Below are positions 4,940 through 7,411 of a stretch of 7,411 nucleotides of DNA, piece after piece. The position numbers were made by a program, and so were the translations under genes. Location of the stretch: the NCBI GenBank assembly GCA_013288575.1, contig JABDBO010000049.1, forward strand, positions 1-7,411. The letters run 5' to 3'. Below the pieces are notes generated by a model. It saw nothing but the letters and a program-made list of their open reading frames with translations, did no database searches and was not told the DNA's origin. Position 1 is the stretch's first letter. Each line of letters starts with the position of its first letter. This stretch comes from Alphaproteobacteria bacterium (lineage in GTDB: Bacteria; Pseudomonadota; Alphaproteobacteria; Rickettsiales; 21-14-0-20-44-7).

Positions 4940-5543
4940 TAACGCAGAACAAACTCGCAAACTCTTCGCGCAGGAATGCAAATTCATGCTCGGTGCTGCG
5001 CAAGTTTCGCAACTGCCAAATAGCAATCTGCCCGAAGTCGCATTTATCGGCCGTTCCAACGTCGGCAAATCCAGCCTCATCAACGCACTCGTTGGGCGCA
5101 GGAATCTCGTCAAAGTTTCAAACACACCGGGCCGAACGCAGCAAATCAACTTCTTCAACCTCGCCAATCGCCTGATGTTGGTTGATCTTCCCGGCTATGG
5201 TTATGCGAAAATTTCCAAAGCGCAAAAACAGCAATGGAACGTGCTAATTGACGGTTATTTGCAAAACCGCCCGCAACTCCGCCGCGTCCTTATTATGATA
5301 GATTGCCGCCACGGCCTAAAACCAGCCGACCATGAAATTATGGATTTGCTCGATGAGGCCGCTGCACCCTACCAGCTTATTTTCACCAAGCTCGATAAAC
5401 TCCGCCCCTCCGAAACGCCACAAACTAATTTTGATAAATCGCAACATGCGGCGCTTATGCATGAATTCTTTGCAACCAGCGCCTCAGAAAAAATCGGCAT
5501 AAATGAGTTGCAAGCCAGCCTTGCTAGTATTACAAAAGAATAA
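4932..5543 (+). CDS. engB: Ribosome biogenesis GTP-binding protein EngB (YihA/YsxC)
   Basis: This is a TRAFAC-class GTPase of 203 residues, needed in other bacteria for late assembly of the 50S subunit. The nucleotide-binding motifs are all present: G1 GRSNVGKSS (40-48), G2 region NTPGRTQ (64-70), G3 DLPGYGYA (85-92), G4 TKLDK (152-156) and G5 TSAS (182-185). The GRT-QINFF block typical of the EngB branch distinguishes it from Era and Der. The ATG overlaps the end of yidC, giving ATGACTGA, so translation is probably coupled. The yidC-engB-argB order is common in alphaproteobacteria. Confidence 0.97.
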   Translation: MTDNAEQTRKLFAQECKFMLGAAQVSQLPNSNLPEVAFIGRSNVGKSSLINALVGRRNLVKVSNTPGRTQQINFFNLANRLMLVDLPGYGYAKISKAQKQQWNVLIDGYLQNRPQLRRVLIMIDCRHGLKPADHEIMDLLDEAAAPYQLIFTKLDKLRPSETPQTNFDKSQHAALMHEFFATSASEKIGINELQASLASITKE

Positions 5544-5565
5544 TTAATTTTTACGTCAGGCAGTT

Positions 5566-5571
5566 AAGAGG
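5566..5571 (+). promoter_or_regulatory. Ribosome binding site of argB
   Basis: AAGAGG lies 5 nt before ATG 5577 and only 2 nt before GTG 5574, which favours the ATG. It is the clearest Shine-Dalgarno site after rpmH in the plus-strand gene series. Confidence 0.7.
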
Positions 5572-5576
5572 GTGTG

Positions 5577-6497
5577 ATGGCCGTTAATGAAGAAAAGAAA
5601 AAGTTCGAAAGCAAAATTAAGCCTGAGTGGCTGAAAATCGCCAATACGCTGGGCGAGGCGCTCCCTTACATGCGCAAATTTGCTGGCGAAACCTTCGTTA
5701 TTAAATTCGGCGGCAATGCTATGGGTTCACCCGAACTTGCTAAAAAATTCGCCAATGACGTTGTCATTTTAAAGCAATGCGGCATCAACCCAATCATCGT
5801 GCATGGCGGCGGCCCGCAAATTTCGGCGATGCTTGAAAAACTAAAAATTCAAAGCCAATTCATTCAAGGCCTCCGGGTCACTGACGCCGAAAGCGTCGCC
5901 ATTGCCGAAATGGTTCTCTCCGGCTCCATCAACAAAGAAATCGTTTCCAACATCAACGCTGCTGGCGGCTTGGCAGTTGGCATGTCCGGCAAAGACGGCT
6001 CACTCATCAACGCGCGCAAAATCCGCCGCACAATGAAAGACCCGGATTCCAATATCGAAAAAATTCTTGACCTCGGCTTCGTTGGCGAGCCGGTAAAAAT
6101 CAATCCTGAAGTTTTAGTTTCATTCGAAGAATCAAATATCATCCCGGTTATCGCACCAATTGGCATCGGTGAAAATGGAGAAACTTTCAACATCAACGCT
6201 GATACTGCGGCAGGCGCAATTGCCTCGGCTATTGCCGCAAGCAAATTAATTCTCCTCACCGATGTTCCGGGTGTGATGAATGATGACGGCGAACTCATCA
6301 ACAAAATGGCCATCAAAGACGCACGCAAAATGATCACTGATCGCGTTGCCACCGGCGGCATGATTCCAAAACTAGAGACCTGCATCTCAGCCGTTGAACA
6401 CAATGTTGAAGCCGCCCATATTTTAGACGGCCGTATCCCACATGTAGTGCTTCTCGAAATCTTCACCGAGCACGGCACCGGCACGATGATTTATTAG
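5577..6497 (+). CDS. argB: N-acetylglutamate kinase
   Basis: ArgB phosphorylates N-acetyl-L-glutamate with ATP, the second step of arginine synthesis. The 306-residue product shows KFGGNAM (43-49), HGGGPQ (76-81), GLRVTD (98-103), the NINADTAAGAIA block near 204-215 and ATGGMIPKL (258-266), all in the amino-acid kinase order. The N-terminal helix (about residues 5-35) before the first strand is the feature seen in arginine-feedback-inhibited hexameric forms, so allosteric control by arginine is likely but inferred. The ATG at 5577 is chosen over the GTG at 5574 because AAGAGG (5566-5571) lies 5 nt upstream of it. The 33-nt gap to engB shows no promoter or terminator. The gene is complete and has no unusual substitutions. 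Confidence 0.97.
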   Translation: MAVNEEKKKFESKIKPEWLKIANTLGEALPYMRKFAGETFVIKFGGNAMGSPELAKKFANDVVILKQCGINPIIVHGGGPQISAMLEKLKIQSQFIQGLRVTDAESVAIAEMVLSGSINKEIVSNINAAGGLAVGMSGKDGSLINARKIRRTMKDPDSNIEKILDLGFVGEPVKINPEVLVSFEESNIIPVIAPIGIGENGETFNINADTAAGAIASAIAASKLILLTDVPGVMNDDGELINKMAIKDARKMITDRVATGGMIPKLETCISAVEHNVEAAHILDGRIPHVVLLEIFTEHGTGTMIY

Positions 6498-6501
6498 CCA
6501 T

Positions 6502-6993
6502 ATGGCGCTAGAAATCAATATTCCCAATGGGCCGGATCCTGTCAATGTTGAAATCCTAAGCATCCAAAAAGTGATTCTTGATTTAAATGGAACTGTAACA
6601 GTTTACGGTGTTTTGGTTGACGGAATAAAAGAGCGCATCAAAAAATTACAAGACCTTGGACTCACAGTATATTTGCTCTCCGGCGATACTCTGGGCACCG
6701 CTCCAGATTTTGCCAACCAGCTTGGCGTAGAATTGATAATTGCAAAAACCGCGGAAGAAAAAGCAGAGAAAGCCAGAAATCTAGGCGATACTGCCAATAT
6801 AGTTGCAATCGGCAATGGCAGAATAGATGCCGAACTTTTTAAAATATGCGGGTTGAGTATCATAGTCACCGGGCAAGACGAAGGTTATGATATTGAAGCG
6901 CACGGTTTTGCCCATATTGGTATAAATACTATCAACAACGCGATAGACTTGCTTTTAAATCCAACCATAATAACTGCCACCCGCCGCCGCTAA
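6502..6993 (+). CDS. HAD-fold phosphatase-like protein, soluble P-type-ATPase-like group (COG4087-like)
   Basis: The 163-residue product resembles small stand-alone HAD proteins related to the catalytic core of P-type ATPases. It starts with the typical EINIPN lead-in. Motif I is ILDLNGT (25-31), with the nucleophile Asp27 and Asn29 at the +2 position. Motif II is LSGDT (59-63). Lys82 or Lys87 serves as motif III, and motif IV is IGNGRIDA (103-110). It ends with NAIDLLLNPTIITATRRR, a C-terminus characteristic of this group. There is no membrane segment and no room for a cap domain. Relatives I recall have GNGRND where this one has GNGRID, so a metal-site Asn is replaced by Ile while Asp109 remains. 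The gene starts 4 nt after argB with no Shine-Dalgarno, so it is probably coupled. The substrate is unknown, and nothing ties it to arginine synthesis. Confidence 0.8.
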   Translation: MALEINIPNGPDPVNVEILSIQKVILDLNGTVTVYGVLVDGIKERIKKLQDLGLTVYLLSGDTLGTAPDFANQLGVELIIAKTAEEKAEKARNLGDTANIVAIGNGRIDAELFKICGLSIIVTGQDEGYDIEAHGFAHIGINTINNAIDLLLNPTIITATRRR

Positions 6994-7000
6994 TTTATAG

Positions 7001-7030
7001 TTGACACTGTACACTATAATGGTGTATATT
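7001..7030 (+). promoter_or_regulatory. Strong sigma-70 promoter with operator-like dyad
   Basis: TTGACA (7001-7006) and TATATT (7025-7030) are separated by 18 nt. A perfect TATAAT (7015-7020) lies between them but is only 8 nt from the -35. TACAC (7010-7014) and GTGTA (7022-7026) form a dyad across the -10 region, as expected for a repressor site. The predicted start falls at or within 10 nt of the next ATG (7037). Confidence 0.65.
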
Positions 7031-7036
7031 ATTTCC

Positions 7037-7321
7037 ATGAACCCTAATTTTGATACTCACAAAGCCGTAAAAAACCTGATTGCGCATGGAATAAGTGAGC
7101 GCCACGCCGAAGCAATTGTTGAAACCTTCAATAATCATAACGATGAAGTGGCAACTAAAAATGATCTTATAGTTACAAAACAGGAATTAAAATTGGAAAT
7201 CTCGGAGCTTCGCGCTGATATGCAAAAAATGAAAAATGAAATGCTGATAAAACTCCCAGCAATTATTGGCGCAATATTTGGCTTATTCAGACTTTCCGAA
7301 CAATTCATTCATTTCAACTGA
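7037..7321 (+). CDS. DUF1640/CCDC90-like coiled-coil protein with C-terminal membrane helix
   Basis: The 94-residue product has the layout of the small bacterial DUF1640 group, related to the eukaryotic MCUR1/CCDC90 proteins. The N-terminal block FDTHKAVKNLIAHGISERHA (5-24) is followed by EAIVETFNNH, then a ATKNDL motif. A heptad-rich stretch comes next (about 50-75, KQELKLEISELRADMQKM), and then a hydrophobic C-terminal helix LPAIIGAIFGLFRL. It is predicted to be a membrane-anchored coiled coil. The bacterial function is unknown; such genes are often scattered and multicopy, sometimes in mobile or phage regions. ATG 7037 is chosen because the promoter ends just before it and the homologous region starts there. 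An upstream in-frame TTG at 7001 is the -35 box itself. No Shine-Dalgarno is present. Confidence 0.75.
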   Translation: MNPNFDTHKAVKNLIAHGISERHAEAIVETFNNHNDEVATKNDLIVTKQELKLEISELRADMQKMKNEMLIKLPAIIGAIFGLFRLSEQFIHFN

Positions 7322-7368
7322 AACCATTTCCTCCGTTTGTCATCCCATCCTCTCTAGCTCATTATTGT

Positions 7369-7392
7369 CATCCTCGGACTTGATCCGAGGAT
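7369..7392. repeat. Dispersed palindromic repeat, cut by or near the window end
   Basis: ATCCTCGGA (7370-7378) and TCCGAGGAT (7384-7392) form a 9-bp stem with a CTTGA loop. With the flanking GTCATCC and CCAGG this matches the GTCATCC-TCGG-CTTGA-CCGAGGATC-AG type of short repeat found many times in alphaproteobacterial genomes. A second TTTGTCATCCCATCC (7336-7350) just upstream repeats its first part. It may extend past the window. On the plus strand there is no T-tract after it. Confidence 0.65.
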
Positions 7393-7411
7393 CCAGGTTG
7401 TGTGAAGATCG

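Noticed and set aside
7001..7036. Upstream in-frame TTG as the start of the DUF1640-like protein, adding MTLYTIMVYIIS.
   Set aside because: The TTG is part of the TTGACA -35 box, so the codon would not be transcribed from that promoter, and the extra residues do not resemble the family.

Overview
The window looks like ordinary chromosome from an alphaproteobacterium of moderate to low G+C. Three things support this: the rpmH-rnpA-yidD-yidC-engB-argB order, an lspA gene followed by a DUF3035-type lipoprotein, and a dispersed palindrome of a type common in that class at the right-hand end. A complete-looking argB argues against the most reduced intracellular lineages. I cannot name a genus.

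The left part (1-2093) is read on the minus strand. In transcription order it holds ribF (flavin kinase/FAD synthetase), lspA (lipoprotein signal peptidase), a small DUF3035-type lipoprotein and the first 25 codons of a further membrane or secreted protein that runs off the window. The 100-base ribF-lspA gap holds a perfect 9-bp inverted repeat and a GC-rich fold-back element. In many Proteobacteria ileS sits exactly here, and it is missing.

The divergent spacer (2094-2300) holds two overlapping back-to-back promoters, one for ribF and one for rpmH. It also holds a leader of about 180 nt before rpmH. The two ends of that leader (2155-2175 and 2278-2298) are near-perfect inverted repeats. The right arm contains the rpmH Shine-Dalgarno sequence, and the left arm can instead form a perfect 11-bp local hairpin. 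This mutually exclusive pairing is the most interesting signal in the window.

The right part (2301-7321) is read on the plus strand. It holds rpmH (L34), rnpA (RNase P protein), yidD and yidC (membrane protein insertion), engB (ribosome-assembly GTPase), argB (N-acetylglutamate kinase) and a small HAD-fold protein of the soluble P-type-ATPase-like group. After these comes a separately promoted DUF1640/CCDC90-like coiled-coil membrane protein whose transcript is probably leaderless. The rpmH-to-engB genes serve RNA processing, ribosome assembly and membrane insertion; argB and the HAD gene appear to share the operon by position only. The window ends in part of a dispersed palindromic repeat. 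Apart from the rpmH leader I see no exotic system here.
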